DNA of 64,000 nucleotides from Streptomyces toxytricini (GTDB lineage Bacteria > Actinomycetota > Actinomycetes > Streptomycetales > Streptomycetaceae): positions 83,363 through 147,362 of the forward strand of contig NZ_BMTY01000023.1 of NCBI RefSeq assembly GCF_014649915.1. Reading direction: 5' to 3'. A program made the position numbers and the translations under genes. Below are positions 7,746 to 15,921 of this stretch, piece by piece. Each line of letters opens with the position of its first letter. Position 1 is the first letter of the stretch. The notes under the pieces were generated by a model. It did no database searches, was not told the origin of the DNA, and saw nothing but the letters and a program-made list of their open reading frames with translations.

Positions 7746-9209
7746 GTGCGCACTCTCGCCAGACGGCTCCTGCTCCCTGGCCTCACGACCCTGGCGCTCA
7801 CCGCCACCGGCTGCTCCTCGTCACCCCAGCCCGCCCCGGCTCCCCCCACCTCCCTCGGAATGCCCGCCGCCCCGGCCCCCGTCGCCGACGGCACGCAGCA
7901 GCTCGAGGTCGCCGCGGCCCCGCAGGACGAGCCCGCCTCCGCCGGCATGGCCCGCGTCGGCGCCGGCAAGGGCACGCCGGAGAAGGCCGCGCTGAAGGTG
8001 GCCTCCTTCGACAAGGCGACCGGGAAGGCCGTCATAGCCCCGGCGAAGCCCAAGGCGCCCGCCCCGTCGAAGGACCCGAAGGGGTCCGCCCCCGCGCAGA
8101 ACACGCCCTCGCCCGGCGGCTCCCCGAGCGGCTCCGCCGCACCGGACAAGCCGGTCGCCGTCGGTGACGTCATCGCCAGCGCCCCCGTGCCCGGCGCCCC
8201 CGACGGCCTCCTCGCGAAGGTCACCGAGGTCGGGAAGAAGACCGACCGGGGCATCGAGGTCAAGACCGCCCCGACGACCCTGTCCGCCGTCCTCAACGAC
8301 GACAAGGCCGACGGCAAGGTCCCCGTCGACCCGTCCACCGTCACGGTCGAACCGCTGATGAAGGGCGTCACGTTCTCCTGGGCCAAGGGCCAGGGCCTGA
8401 AGTTCGGCCCCGAGGGCGCCAAGCTGCCCCTGGGCAACCTGCGCCTCGACGTGAACGCCCCCATCGAGACCGCGCCCGGCGCCCCCGTCTCGGCGGGCGC
8501 CTCGGTGTCCGGGTTCGTGCAGCTCGCGCCCACCGTCGAGTTCGCGTACGACGGCTCCGGCGGCACCGGCCCGCGCGGCGCGTTCCTCGGCATGAGCGGC
8601 GACTGGGCCTCGCAGTGGAGCCTCAAGGGCCACGCGGCCGCGACCACCGGCGGCCCGAAGCGGATCCCGTTCGCCAAGCTGCACAGCGCGCCCGTCATCC
8701 AGGTAGGCCCGGTGCCCGTCGTGGTCAACCTCGACCTGACCTGCTTCATCCAGGTGGAGGCCGACGGCCGCGTCACGCTGGAGGTCAAGCAGGACGTCAA
8801 GGGCGACTTCCGCGTCGGAGGCAGCTACGCCTCGGGCAAGGGCTGGACCCCGGTCAGCACCTCGAAGGTGGAGAGCACCCCGGTGACGGCCGAGGTCACC
8901 GCCGCCGGAAAGGTCAAGGCCGCGCTCGGCGCCGAGGCCTCCGTCGGCCTGTACGGGGCCGTCGGCGTCTCCGCCGAGTTCGCCCCCTACCTGCGCGGCG
9001 AGGGCGACGTGAAGGCCGCCGCCTCCAGCGACGGCAAGGCGTCGGTCAGCGGCGCCTGGGCGCTCTACGGCGGCTTCGACCTGAGCGGCAACCTCCAGCT
9101 CCAGCTGTCTCTGTTCGGCACGCCGATCTTCGAACGGCGCATCCCGCTCGGCTCGCTCAACCGCGAATGGCACCTGGCCGGCGGCAAGGCCGCCGTCCGG
9201 CGCGGCTGA
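7746..9209 (+). CDS. Large lipoprotein of unknown function
   Basis: A 487-residue predicted lipoprotein. The signal peptide (MRTLARRLLLPGLTTLALTATGC) ends in a lipobox with Cys23 as the lipidated residue. A Pro/Ala/Lys-rich spacer reaches about residue 135, typical of a tether through the wall. The rest is rich in alternating strands with repeated K/V/T/G patterns (for example SVGLYGAVGVSAEF and SGAWALYGGFDLSGNLQLQLSLFG), suggesting an extended beta structure. I do not recognise the family. The start is GTG with GAAGG ten bases upstream. It is transcribed alone, with a hairpin terminator at 9241-9279. Confidence 0.75.
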   Translation: MRTLARRLLLPGLTTLALTATGCSSSPQPAPAPPTSLGMPAAPAPVADGTQQLEVAAAPQDEPASAGMARVGAGKGTPEKAALKVASFDKATGKAVIAPAKPKAPAPSKDPKGSAPAQNTPSPGGSPSGSAAPDKPVAVGDVIASAPVPGAPDGLLAKVTEVGKKTDRGIEVKTAPTTLSAVLNDDKADGKVPVDPSTVTVEPLMKGVTFSWAKGQGLKFGPEGAKLPLGNLRLDVNAPIETAPGAPVSAGASVSGFVQLAPTVEFAYDGSGGTGPRGAFLGMSGDWASQWSLKGHAAATTGGPKRIPFAKLHSAPVIQVGPVPVVVNLDLTCFIQVEADGRVTLEVKQDVKGDFRVGGSYASGKGWTPVSTSKVESTPVTAEVTAAGKVKAALGAEASVGLYGAVGVSAEFAPYLRGEGDVKAAASSDGKASVSGAWALYGGFDLSGNLQLQLSLFGTPIFERRIPLGSLNREWHLAGGKAAVRRG

Positions 9210-9240
9210 CGGCGCCCCGGGCACAGCACCCGGACGCCAA

Positions 9241-9279
9241 GGCGCGGCACGGCGGGATCGAACCCCCGCGTGCCGCGCC
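9241..9279. terminator. Bidirectional hairpin terminator
   Basis: GGCGCGGCACG (9241-9251) pairs perfectly with 9269-9279, and the stem continues four more pairs after a one-base bulge. It sits between the convergent lipoprotein and lectin genes, so it can serve both. Confidence 0.7.
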
Positions 9280-9292
9280 GTCGTCCACCGGA

Positions 9293-9877
9293 TCAGGCCG
9301 CAGCCGCCCGGCCGAACTGGTCGTAGTTGTAGACACCCATGTAGACGGGGCTCCAGGCCGACTCGCCCGCCCCGCAGGCGCCCAGCACCACCGGGGAGCG
9401 CCGGCCGGTGTCCCGCAGGCACTGGCCCGAGGTCACCTCGACGAGCTCCCAGCGGTCGCCCGCGACCGGGGAGTTGCGCCAGGTGAAGACGCCGCAGCCG
9501 CTGCCCGTGCCGACGACGAGCGGCGCACCGGGCACCGCACCGCCCTGCGGGGTGAGGCAGTACACCCCGAAGAGGCCGATCGAGAACGAGCCGTTGCCGG
9601 CCTGGTGGAAGGTGAACCGCTGGTGCAGTGCGGTCTTGCAGTCGAACGTCTGGATGACCTTCCCGAGCCCGGGCCGCCCGCCGCCCTGCATGTCGAGGCA
9701 CTTCCCGCTCGGCGGCTTCAGGTTGTACGTGTAGGCGCTGCGGAAGCTGGTGGTGTAGTGCACCCCCGGGTCCGCGGAGGCCGACGCCGAAGCCGACGCC
9801 GGGAGGAGCAGGACGAACAGGCCTGCGAGCGCGGCCAGCAGACCGCCCCCGCCCCACCGAACAGACTTGCCGGTCAC
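9293..9877 (-). CDS. Secreted ricin-type beta-trefoil (lectin-like) protein
   Basis: A 194-residue exported protein. Residues 1-36 form a signal peptide with a hydrophobic core (GGLLAALAGLFVLLLP) and an ASA cleavage region. The mature part has the ricin B pattern: GKCLDMQGGGRPGLGKVIQTFDCK followed by QRFTF, then two further units with paired Cys (VYCLTP...GCGVFTW, SGQCLRD...GAC). This fold usually binds carbohydrate; no catalytic domain is attached, so the likely role is a soluble or surface lectin. The start is GTG with AGGAGA upstream. It is convergent with the lipoprotein gene and divergent from a response regulator. Confidence 0.75.
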   Translation of the reverse strand: MTGKSVRWGGGGLLAALAGLFVLLLPASASASASADPGVHYTTSFRSAYTYNLKPPSGKCLDMQGGGRPGLGKVIQTFDCKTALHQRFTFHQAGNGSFSIGLFGVYCLTPQGGAVPGAPLVVGTGSGCGVFTWRNSPVAGDRWELVEVTSGQCLRDTGRRSPVVLGACGAGESAWSPVYMGVYNYDQFGRAAAA

Positions 9878-9997
9878 GTGATCTCTCCTGTCTCAAGACC
9901 TTCTTGACGCCCTGAACGTAGCGAGATCAACTGAACACCCGGTACCCGCCCGTTCAGGGGGGTGTGTCACCGTGGGTGCGTTTTTTCGGGGGTGCGG

Positions 9998-10645
9998 GTG
10001 GACGGGGCGGTGACCGGCGCGGTCACGGTGGCGGCGGTCGACGACGACCGGATGCTGCTGGACGGACTGCGCTCCTGGCTGGCCGGCACCGACCGGCTGC
10101 GGCTGCTCGCCGCGGTGCCCACCGTCGGGGACCTCCTCGCCGGGCCGGGCCGCACCGCGGACGTGGTCCTCCTCGACCTCCTCCTGCGGGACGGCTCCGT
10201 ACCGGAGGACAACGTGCGCCGGGTCCGCGCGGCCGGCCCCCGGGTCCTCGTCATCAGCACGGTCGCGGACCGCTCCCGGATCGTCTCCGCCGTCGCCGCG
10301 GGCGCGGACGGCTACCTCACCAAGGACCACGACCTCCCGACCCTGGTCGAGGCCGTCGCCACCGTGGCCGCCGGCGGTACGGCGCACTCGCCCGAACTGG
10401 CCTTCGCCTGGGTCCACGACACGGCCGGCGACCGCCCCCGGCTTGCCCCCCGCGAGCTGGAGGTGCTGCGGTACTACGCCTCCGGGCTGACCCTCAAGGC
10501 GACGGCCCGCCGCGCCGGCATCAGCCCGAACACGGCCAAGTTCTACCTGGACCGGGTGAAGGAGAAGTACCGGGAGGCGGGCCGCCCCGCGTACACGAAG
10601 ATCGACCTGGCCCACCGGGCCCGCGAGGACGGCCACGCCCCCTGA
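9998..10645 (+). CDS. Orphan LuxR/NarL-type response regulator
   Basis: About 215 residues. The receiver domain has the acidic pocket VDDD (14-17), the phosphoacceptor Asp in VVLLD (D60), the Ser/Thr switch ISTVAD (87-88) and the conserved Lys in YLTKD (K109). A C-terminal LuxR-type helix-turn-helix (about 149-210) contains APRELEVLRYYASGLTLKATARR and the recognition helix NTAKFYLDRV. No histidine kinase is adjacent. The frame is open from 9962; GTG 9998 was preferred because a G-rich stretch lies 6-10 bases upstream and it gives the family's N-terminal length, but GTG 9962, 9992 and 10010 are possible. The convergent neighbour is a rodlin. Confidence 0.85.
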   Translation: MDGAVTGAVTVAAVDDDRMLLDGLRSWLAGTDRLRLLAAVPTVGDLLAGPGRTADVVLLDLLLRDGSVPEDNVRRVRAAGPRVLVISTVADRSRIVSAVAAGADGYLTKDHDLPTLVEAVATVAAGGTAHSPELAFAWVHDTAGDRPRLAPRELEVLRYYASGLTLKATARRAGISPNTAKFYLDRVKEKYREAGRPAYTKIDLAHRAREDGHAP

Positions 10646-10651
10646 CGGCGG

Positions 10652-10698
10652 CCGGCCCCGGTCCCGCCCCCGTGGTGCGGGGGCGGGACCGGGGCCGG
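10652..10698. terminator. Very strong bidirectional hairpin terminator
   Basis: A 21-base perfect inverted repeat (10652-10672 with 10678-10698) with a 5-base loop TGGTG, lying between the convergent response regulator and rodlin genes. Confidence 0.85.
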
Positions 10699-10715
10699 TG
10701 CGCGGAAGGCGGGCG

Positions 10716-11129
10716 TCAGCTGCCGGCGGAGAGGTTGCCGGAGAGGACGGGGATGTTGCTGAGGATGTGCGAGAGGGACTCGTCGCCCTTGGCCTGGGTC
10801 GAGTTCTCGGCGCACTGCTGGTTCATCGGGTTGGACAGGACGTTGACGTCCTGGACGCCGATGTTCGCCAGGATGGCGACCAGCGACTGCGCGTTCACCT
10901 TCACCGGCACGCCGAGGCACGGCTTGTTGAGCGAGCCCTGCACCAGGGAGGCCTGCGGGCTCAGCGCGCCCTCCGTCTTCTGGTTGCCGTAGATCTGCGC
11001 CGCGTTGTTGCCGTTCACGGTGTTGATGCCGTTGTCGTTGCCGATGGCCATGGCCGGGGTGGCCAGGGCGGCGCCCGCGCCGAGGAGGGAGGCGGCGACG
11101 ACGACCGTGTTGGCGGCCTTCTTGAGCAT
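10716..11129 (-). CDS. rdlA: Rodlin, aerial hypha surface protein
   Basis: A 137-residue secreted structural protein of the rodlin family (RdlA/RdlB cannot be told apart here). The signal peptide is MLKKAANTVVVAASLLGAGAALATPAMA-like, ending before AIGNDNG. The mature protein has the family marks NGNNAAQIYGN, LSPQASLVQGSLNKPCLG, a VQDVNVLSNPMNQQC block and the tail STQAKGDESLSHILSNIPVLSGN with two conserved Cys. Rodlins assemble with chaplins into the paired-rod layer on aerial hyphae and spores and are expressed during development. AGGAA precedes the ATG. No chaplin gene and no second rodlin gene lies nearby. Confidence 0.93.
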   Translation of the reverse strand: MLKKAANTVVVAASLLGAGAALATPAMAIGNDNGINTVNGNNAAQIYGNQKTEGALSPQASLVQGSLNKPCLGVPVKVNAQSLVAILANIGVQDVNVLSNPMNQQCAENSTQAKGDESLSHILSNIPVLSGNLSAGS

Positions 11130-11224
11130 CGTGTTCCTGTTCGTTGTGGGGGTTGCTGTTGCCCGTGCATGCAGTGCAACAGCACAGCGGGGGAGAGGTT
11201 GCGCGCCACCACTCGCAGGAGTGA

Positions 11225-11260
11225 CCGGGGTCCGCCCGCCGGACGACGGGCGGACCCCGG
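11225..11260 (-). terminator. Hairpin terminator after vgb
   Basis: CCGGGGTCCGCCCG (11225-11238) pairs perfectly over 14 bases with 11247-11260 around an 8-base loop, just beyond the stop codon of the minus-strand vgb gene. Confidence 0.7.
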
Positions 11261-11267
11261 CCGCACC

Positions 11268-12197
11268 TCACTCCCCGGCCGGGTCGAGGCGGGCGATCGC
11301 GCCGTGCTCCAGGGCCGCGTACAGGGCGCCGTCCGGTCCGAAGGCCAGGCCGTGGGGCTCGCTGCCGGTGCCGGGCAGCCCGTACGCGGTCACCCGGCCG
11401 TCGGGGGAGAGCCGGCCGATGCGGCCCGTCGCCCACTCGGTGAACCAGCAGGCGCCGTCCGGACCGGCGGTGACGGCGTGCGGCCGGCAGCCCGGATCGG
11501 GCAGCGGGAACTCCGTGACGTCGCCGCCGGTGGTGATCCGGCCGATCCGGCCGGCGGCGATCTCGGTGAACCACAGGGCGCCGTCGGAGCCGGCCGCCAG
11601 TCCGACCGGTCCGCAGGCCGGATCCGGCAGCGGGTACAGGGTGACGTCGCCGCCGGTGGTGATCCGGCCGACGGCGCCGGCCCGGTTGAGGGTGAACCAC
11701 AGCGCGCCGTCCGGCCCCGCGGTGATGAAGGCGGGGAAGGCGTCGGCCTGCGGGAGCGGGAACTCGGTGACGTCGCCGCCGGTGGTGATCCGCCCGATCC
11801 GGCCGGCCGCGGACAGGGTGAACCAGAGCGCTCCGTCGGCGCCGGCGGCGATGCCGTACGGGGCGGCCGCCGGCCCGGTGCCCGCGGTGGGGAGGGCGAA
11901 GGAGCGGACGCTGCCGTCGGTGGTGATGCGGCCGATGCGGTCGTCCCGCATGCGGGTGAACCACAGGGCGCCGTCGGGGCCCGCGGTGATCAGCGAGGGC
12001 CCGCAGCCGGCGTGGTCCAGCGGGAACTCCTCGACCGCGGCCGGGCCGCCGTCCGAGAGCCCCGCGGCGGGCAGACGGGCGATCCGCCCCGCGTGGACGA
12101 GGGTGCACCACAGGGCGCCGTCGGGTCCCGCGGCGAGCGCGTACGGGCCGGACGCGGGGTCGGAGACGGGGAAGGTGCGCAGACGGGGGGAGGTCAT
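11268..12197 (-). CDS. vgb: Virginiamycin B (streptogramin B) lyase
   Basis: A 309-residue seven-bladed propeller, close to the usual 295-300. Vgb enzymes linearise streptogramin B antibiotics by an elimination that opens the ester ring. Repeats such as ITTGGDVTEFPLP and TAGPDGALWFT recur about every 42 residues. Residues corresponding to the S. aureus Vgb active site are present with matching spacing: Y19, H240 (RPHAV), E280 and H282 (EPHGL), with E297 one position from the fourth. The frame opens upstream, but ATG 12197 starts the propeller; GAGGAG is about 12 bases before it. It lies 158 bases downstream of the ABC-F gene on the same strand. Confidence 0.85.
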   Translation of the reverse strand: MTSPRLRTFPVSDPASGPYALAAGPDGALWCTLVHAGRIARLPAAGLSDGGPAAVEEFPLDHAGCGPSLITAGPDGALWFTRMRDDRIGRITTDGSVRSFALPTAGTGPAAAPYGIAAGADGALWFTLSAAGRIGRITTGGDVTEFPLPQADAFPAFITAGPDGALWFTLNRAGAVGRITTGGDVTLYPLPDPACGPVGLAAGSDGALWFTEIAAGRIGRITTGGDVTEFPLPDPGCRPHAVTAGPDGACWFTEWATGRIGRLSPDGRVTAYGLPGTGSEPHGLAFGPDGALYAALEHGAIARLDPAGE

Positions 12198-12355
12198 ACG
12201 GGGCGGGCACTCCTCGGGGCGGCGGTCGGTTCCGGGGGCGGTTGCGGTGCGGGGTGCGGTGGTCCGGTGCAGGGCGGATTCCCTTCGGTTCGGTACGGGC
12301 GGACGCGCCCGGGCGGGAGTACCGGCGGGCCGTACGGGGCCGACCGGCGGGCGGT

Positions 12356-14038
12356 TCACGCCGGCAGGGCCGCGGGCTCGGGCGGGCGGCTCCCGCGCCG
12401 GGCGGTGGCGCGGGCGGTGAAGGCGGGGGCGGCGGGGGCGAGTTCGAGGCGGTCGCCCCGCCAGCGGGTGTGCAGCGCCCGGTCGTGGCTGACGACGATC
12501 ACGGCTCCGGCGAAGGAGGCCAGCGCCTCCTCCAGCTCCTCGGCCAGCGCGGGGGAGAGGTGGTTCGTGGGCTCGTCCAGCAGGAGGACGTCCGCCGGTT
12601 CGGAGAGGAGCCGGGCGAGCGCCAGCCGCTGCCGCTGGCCCGCCGACAGGGACGCGGCGGGCGCGTGGAGCCGGTCCCGGTGGAACAGGCCGAGGGCGAG
12701 CAGCCGTTCGGCGTGCTCCTCGGCCGTGCCGGGGCGGCCGTCCGCATAGGCGGCCAGCAGGGTGCGCCCCCGCGGCACGGCGGGCGCGTGCTGGGCGAGG
12801 AGGCCGGTGCGGCCGCGCCGGTGCACCTGCCCGCCGTCCGGGGGCACCGCGCCGGCGAGGACGCCGAGGAGGGTGCTCTTGCCGGCCCCGTTCGGTCCGG
12901 TGACGAGCAGGCGGTCGCCGGCCCCGACGGTGAGGCCCACCGGCGAGAGCCGCCCGGCTACGCGCACCCCTTCGGCGCGCAGCAGCTCACCCTGCACGCC
13001 GGCGCCGCCGGGCAGGGCCGGTGTGAACGACAGCGGGTCGGGCGGGGCGGGCACCGGCCGGGCGAGCAGCCGCGCGAGGCGCTCCTCGGCATTGCGGACC
13101 CGGCTCGCCAGGGACTGCTGCACCCGGCCCGCGGCCCGGTCGTAGGCCATCTTGTTCCCGTCCTTGATCGCCCTTCCCGGGGCGACGCGGCGGGCGGTGG
13201 TCGCGGCCGTCTCGCGCAGCCGCGCCACCTCCTCGGCCCACTGCCGGTGCGCGTCGGCGCGGCGCTGCCGGTCGGCGGCGCGCTGCGCGAGGTAGCCGGC
13301 GTAGCCGGTGCCGTGGCGGGTGACGGTGTGCAGGTCGCCGTCGACCTCCAGCAGGGCCGTGGCGACCCGTTCGAGGAACGCCCGGTCGTGGGAGACGGCG
13401 ACGGTGGTGCCGCGGCGGGCGCGCAGGTGGTCCTCCAGCCAGGTGAGGGCGGGGCCGTCGAGGTGGTTGGTGGGCTCGTCGAGGAGCAGGACCTCGGGGG
13501 ACGCCGCGAGGAGGGCGGCCAGGCGGAGGCGGACCTGTTCGCCGCCGGAGAGGCCGCCGACGGTGCGGTTTCGGGGCAGTCCCGCCAGGCCGAGGCCGTG
13601 CAGGGCGCGTTCGAGGCGGGCGTCGGCCTCGTAGCCGCCGCGCAGTTCGAAGGCGGTGAGGAGGTCGGCGTACGCCGAGAGGACGGCGGGGTCGTCGCCG
13701 GAGCCTTCGGCCATGCGGGCCTCCAGGAGGCGCATGTCCCGCTCCATGGCTCGGAGTTCGGCCAGCGAGCGGTCGATGACCTGGCGGACCGTCAGGTGCG
13801 GCGGGAGGTGCTCCTCCTGGGGGAGGTGGCCGATGCCGCCGTCGGCGCGGGCGATGACCTCGCCGCGGTCGGGGCGCTCCGCTCCGGCGAGGAGGCGCAG
13901 CAGGGTGGACTTGCCCGATCCGTTCTCGCCGACGATGCCCAGGCGGCTGCCGGCGGGCACGGAGCAGGTGACGGAGTCGAGGACGGTGCGGCCGTCGTAG
14001 GCCTTGGTGACGTCAAGGGCGGTGAGCTGTGCGGTCAC
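12356..14038 (-). CDS. ABC-F family ATPase, likely antibiotic-resistance type
   Basis: A 560-residue soluble protein with two ATPase domains and no membrane segments. Domain 1 has Walker A GENGSGKST, signature LSGGEQVRLRLA and Walker B LLLDEPTNHLD; domain 2 has GPNGAGKST, LSAGQRQRLALA and LLLDEPTNHLS. A charged interdomain linker (about 230-330, with RRADAHRQWAEEVARLRETA) is the part that in this class reaches into the ribosome. ABC-F proteins protect ribosomes from macrolides, lincosamides and streptogramins or act as translation factors. GTG 14038 with GGAG upstream was chosen because it starts the first domain. The divergent TetR gene and downstream vgb support a resistance role. Confidence 0.87.
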   Translation of the reverse strand: MTAQLTALDVTKAYDGRTVLDSVTCSVPAGSRLGIVGENGSGKSTLLRLLAGAERPDRGEVIARADGGIGHLPQEEHLPPHLTVRQVIDRSLAELRAMERDMRLLEARMAEGSGDDPAVLSAYADLLTAFELRGGYEADARLERALHGLGLAGLPRNRTVGGLSGGEQVRLRLAALLAASPEVLLLDEPTNHLDGPALTWLEDHLRARRGTTVAVSHDRAFLERVATALLEVDGDLHTVTRHGTGYAGYLAQRAADRQRRADAHRQWAEEVARLRETAATTARRVAPGRAIKDGNKMAYDRAAGRVQQSLASRVRNAEERLARLLARPVPAPPDPLSFTPALPGGAGVQGELLRAEGVRVAGRLSPVGLTVGAGDRLLVTGPNGAGKSTLLGVLAGAVPPDGGQVHRRGRTGLLAQHAPAVPRGRTLLAAYADGRPGTAEEHAERLLALGLFHRDRLHAPAASLSAGQRQRLALARLLSEPADVLLLDEPTNHLSPALAEELEEALASFAGAVIVVSHDRALHTRWRGDRLELAPAAPAFTARATARRGSRPPEPAALPA

Positions 14039-14117
14039 GGAGCGGCTCCAGGGGGTCGGGGAAGGGCATGGCGGGGGCGGCGGGGCGGGGGTTGCGGGGC
14101 ACGAGCACCGGGAGCTC

Positions 14118-14145
14118 CTTAAATCGACGAATGTTGCGTTAGGAT
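14118..14145 (+). promoter_or_regulatory. Promoter of the tetR gene, leaderless
   Basis: A weak -35 (CTTAAA, 14118-14123) and a -10 (TAGGAT, 14140-14145) are 16 bases apart. The -10 ends six bases before the ATG at 14152, so transcription would start at or beside the start codon. The region between the divergent ABC-F and tetR genes is only 113 bases and includes the imperfect palindrome ACGAATGTTGCGT (14127-14139), a possible TetR operator controlling both genes. Confidence 0.45.
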
Positions 14146-14151
14146 GCTGCC

Positions 14152-14817
14152 ATGGAATCCGGCACCTCCGCAAGCAGTGATCCCGATCCCGGCGCATCCG
14201 CCGCGGCACCCGAAGGCGCCCCGCCCGTGCGCCGCCGCACCGGCGGCCGCAGCGCCCGCGTCCGCGCCCAGGTCCTCGACGCCGTCGGCGCGGTCCTCCT
14301 CGAATCCGGGTACGACGGCCTCACCGTCGACGCGGTCGCCCTCCGTGCGGGCGTCCACCGCACCACCGTCTACCGGCGCTGGCGCGACGTGGGCGGCCTC
14401 CTCGCGGACCTCCTCGACGCCGCGGCCGACGACACCTGGGCGCCCCCGGACACCGGGTCCCTGGAGGGCGACCTCACCGCTCTCAACCAGGAGGTCTACG
14501 ACGCCCTCGCCGCCGGCTCCGGGCTGACCGCCGCCCTGATCGCCGCCTCGTTCCGCTCCCCTGAGGCCGCCGGCGCCCTCAGCCGGTTCTGGGAGGACCG
14601 CTACGCCCGCTGCGCCGTGCTCGCCGACCGGGCGGCCGCCCGCGGAGAGCTCGGCCCGCCCGCCCCCGGGGCCGGCGCCGTCCGCGCCCTGCTCGTCGCC
14701 GCCACCGCCCCCGTCTACCAGGAGCTCCTGCTGCTGCGCAGCGCCCCCGACCCCGGGCTGCCGCGCCGCGCCGCCCGGGCCGCCGCGGCGGCCGCGCGCG
14801 CCGGCGCCTTCCGCTGA
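14152..14817 (+). CDS. TetR/AcrR-family repressor
   Basis: A 221-residue regulator. After a Pro-rich tail comes the N-terminal DNA-binding domain (about 32-80): RVRAQVLDAVGAVLLESGYDGLTVDAVALRAGVHRTTVYRRW, a typical helix-turn-helix. The C-terminal ligand-binding half is helical and unassigned. There is no Shine-Dalgarno site before the ATG; a -10-like TAGGAT ends six bases upstream, so the message is probably leaderless. It is divergent from the ABC-F ATPase gene, the classic layout for a drug-responsive repressor of a resistance gene. Confidence 0.85.
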   Translation: MESGTSASSDPDPGASAAAPEGAPPVRRRTGGRSARVRAQVLDAVGAVLLESGYDGLTVDAVALRAGVHRTTVYRRWRDVGGLLADLLDAAADDTWAPPDTGSLEGDLTALNQEVYDALAAGSGLTAALIAASFRSPEAAGALSRFWEDRYARCAVLADRAAARGELGPPAPGAGAVRALLVAATAPVYQELLLLRSAPDPGLPRRAARAAAAAARAGAFR

Positions 14818-14867
14818 CCGGCCCGAGCGGCTCGGAGCGGAGGACCCGGCCGGGGGATAATGCACTC

Positions 14868-15782
14868 ATGGGGCGGCAGTGGCGGTCCGCCGTCGCACAC
14901 ACCAGGACCCGCATGGGCGAGGCGCTCTTCCGGCGGGTGGCGGGACCGTCCGGCCCGGAGAACCGGGACCGGATCCACCTCACCCCGGGCCCGCGCTGGT
15001 TCCCCGCGGACGGGCCCGTCCAGCGGGTCCACGCCGACGCGGCGCTATTCGTCGGCGGGATCGCCGCCCTGCTGCTGCAGTCCCTCCACCCGCTGGCCAT
15101 GGCGGCGGTCGCCGAGCACTCCGACTACCGCGAGGACCCGTGGGGCCGGCTCCAGAGCATCAGCACCTTCCTCGCCTTCACCACCTACGGCACCGCGGAG
15201 GACGCGCAGCACGCCGTCGACCGCGTCAAGGCCGTCCACCGGACGGTGCACGGCACCGCGCCGGGCGGGGAGCCGTACGCGGCCGCCGACCCCGTCCTGC
15301 TGGAGTGGGTGCACGACGCCGAGGTGAGCTGCTTCCTCGGCGCCCACCAGCGCTACGGGGCCCGCCGGCTCGGCCCGGCCGAGCAGGACGAGTACGTCGC
15401 GGGGATGGCGCGCGTGGGGGCCGCGCTCGGCGTGCGCAGGCCGCCCCGCACCGTGGCCGAGCTCGGCGCCCGCCTCACGGCCTACCGCCCGCAGCTGCGC
15501 GGCACCCCGCAGGCCCGCGAGGCGGCCCGGTTCCTGCTGCGCCGCCCGCCGGTGCCGTGGCCGCTGCGGCCGCCCTATGCGGCGCTCGCCGCGGCCGCCG
15601 TGGACCTGCTCCCGGAATGGGCCCGCGCCGAACTCGGCCTGCGCCCGAGGCTCCCGTTCGAGCGCAGGTACACCCGGCTGGCGGGCGGCGCCGCCGTCCG
15701 GCTCGTGGGCTGGGTGCTGCGCACCCCGCCCGGTACACCGCGCCGCCCCGGTCACGGGCGGTCCGCGGCCCCCTCCCGATGA
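14868..15782 (+). CDS. MpaB/DUF2236-family oxygenase-like protein
   Basis: A 304-residue protein of the oxygenase MpaB (rubber oxygenase-like) family: conserved blocks are an N-terminal helix, LLLQSLHPLAMAAVAEHSDYREDPWGRLQ, the TFLAFTTYGTAEDA block, and WVHDAEVSCFLGAHQRYG. Lcp-type members are heme oxygenases, but most Streptomyces paralogues are uncharacterised, so a substrate cannot be named. The ATG at 14868 has no Shine-Dalgarno site; GATAAT at 14856-14861 is an excellent -10 six bases upstream, so the transcript is likely leaderless. It is 50 bases after the tetR stop and probably has its own promoter. Confidence 0.8.
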   Translation: MGRQWRSAVAHTRTRMGEALFRRVAGPSGPENRDRIHLTPGPRWFPADGPVQRVHADAALFVGGIAALLLQSLHPLAMAAVAEHSDYREDPWGRLQSISTFLAFTTYGTAEDAQHAVDRVKAVHRTVHGTAPGGEPYAAADPVLLEWVHDAEVSCFLGAHQRYGARRLGPAEQDEYVAGMARVGAALGVRRPPRTVAELGARLTAYRPQLRGTPQAREAARFLLRRPPVPWPLRPPYAALAAAAVDLLPEWARAELGLRPRLPFERRYTRLAGGAAVRLVGWVLRTPPGTPRRPGHGRSAAPSR

Positions 15783-15921
15783 GCGGCGGGGCGTACGCGT
15801 AGGTACGGCCAACACCGCACCGGGTCCGGAGCCGTGGGCACACGTGTCCCCGACGGCCGCCGGACGGCGGCGTCTTCGGGCGGGGATGCGCCGCGGCGTG
15901 CGGGCGGTCTGCCGGGGCCTG

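Noticed and set aside
3494..8800. Very long open frame on the minus strand opposite the chitinase and phosphatase genes
   Set aside because: It is a by-product of G/C-rich third positions. Its translation is Gly/Arg/Val-rich low complexity with no domain, and the plus-strand genes have clear motifs.
9241..9279. Sequence resembling a tRNA T-arm on the minus strand (GGGTTCGATCCC-like core)
   Set aside because: It lies inside a perfect hairpin between convergent genes; a full tRNA would have to overlap the lectin coding region and no acceptor, D or anticodon arms can be drawn.
7821..9896. Long minus-strand frame opposite the lipoprotein gene
   Set aside because: Low-complexity translation, no domain, and it would erase the clear lectin gene start and the hairpin terminator.
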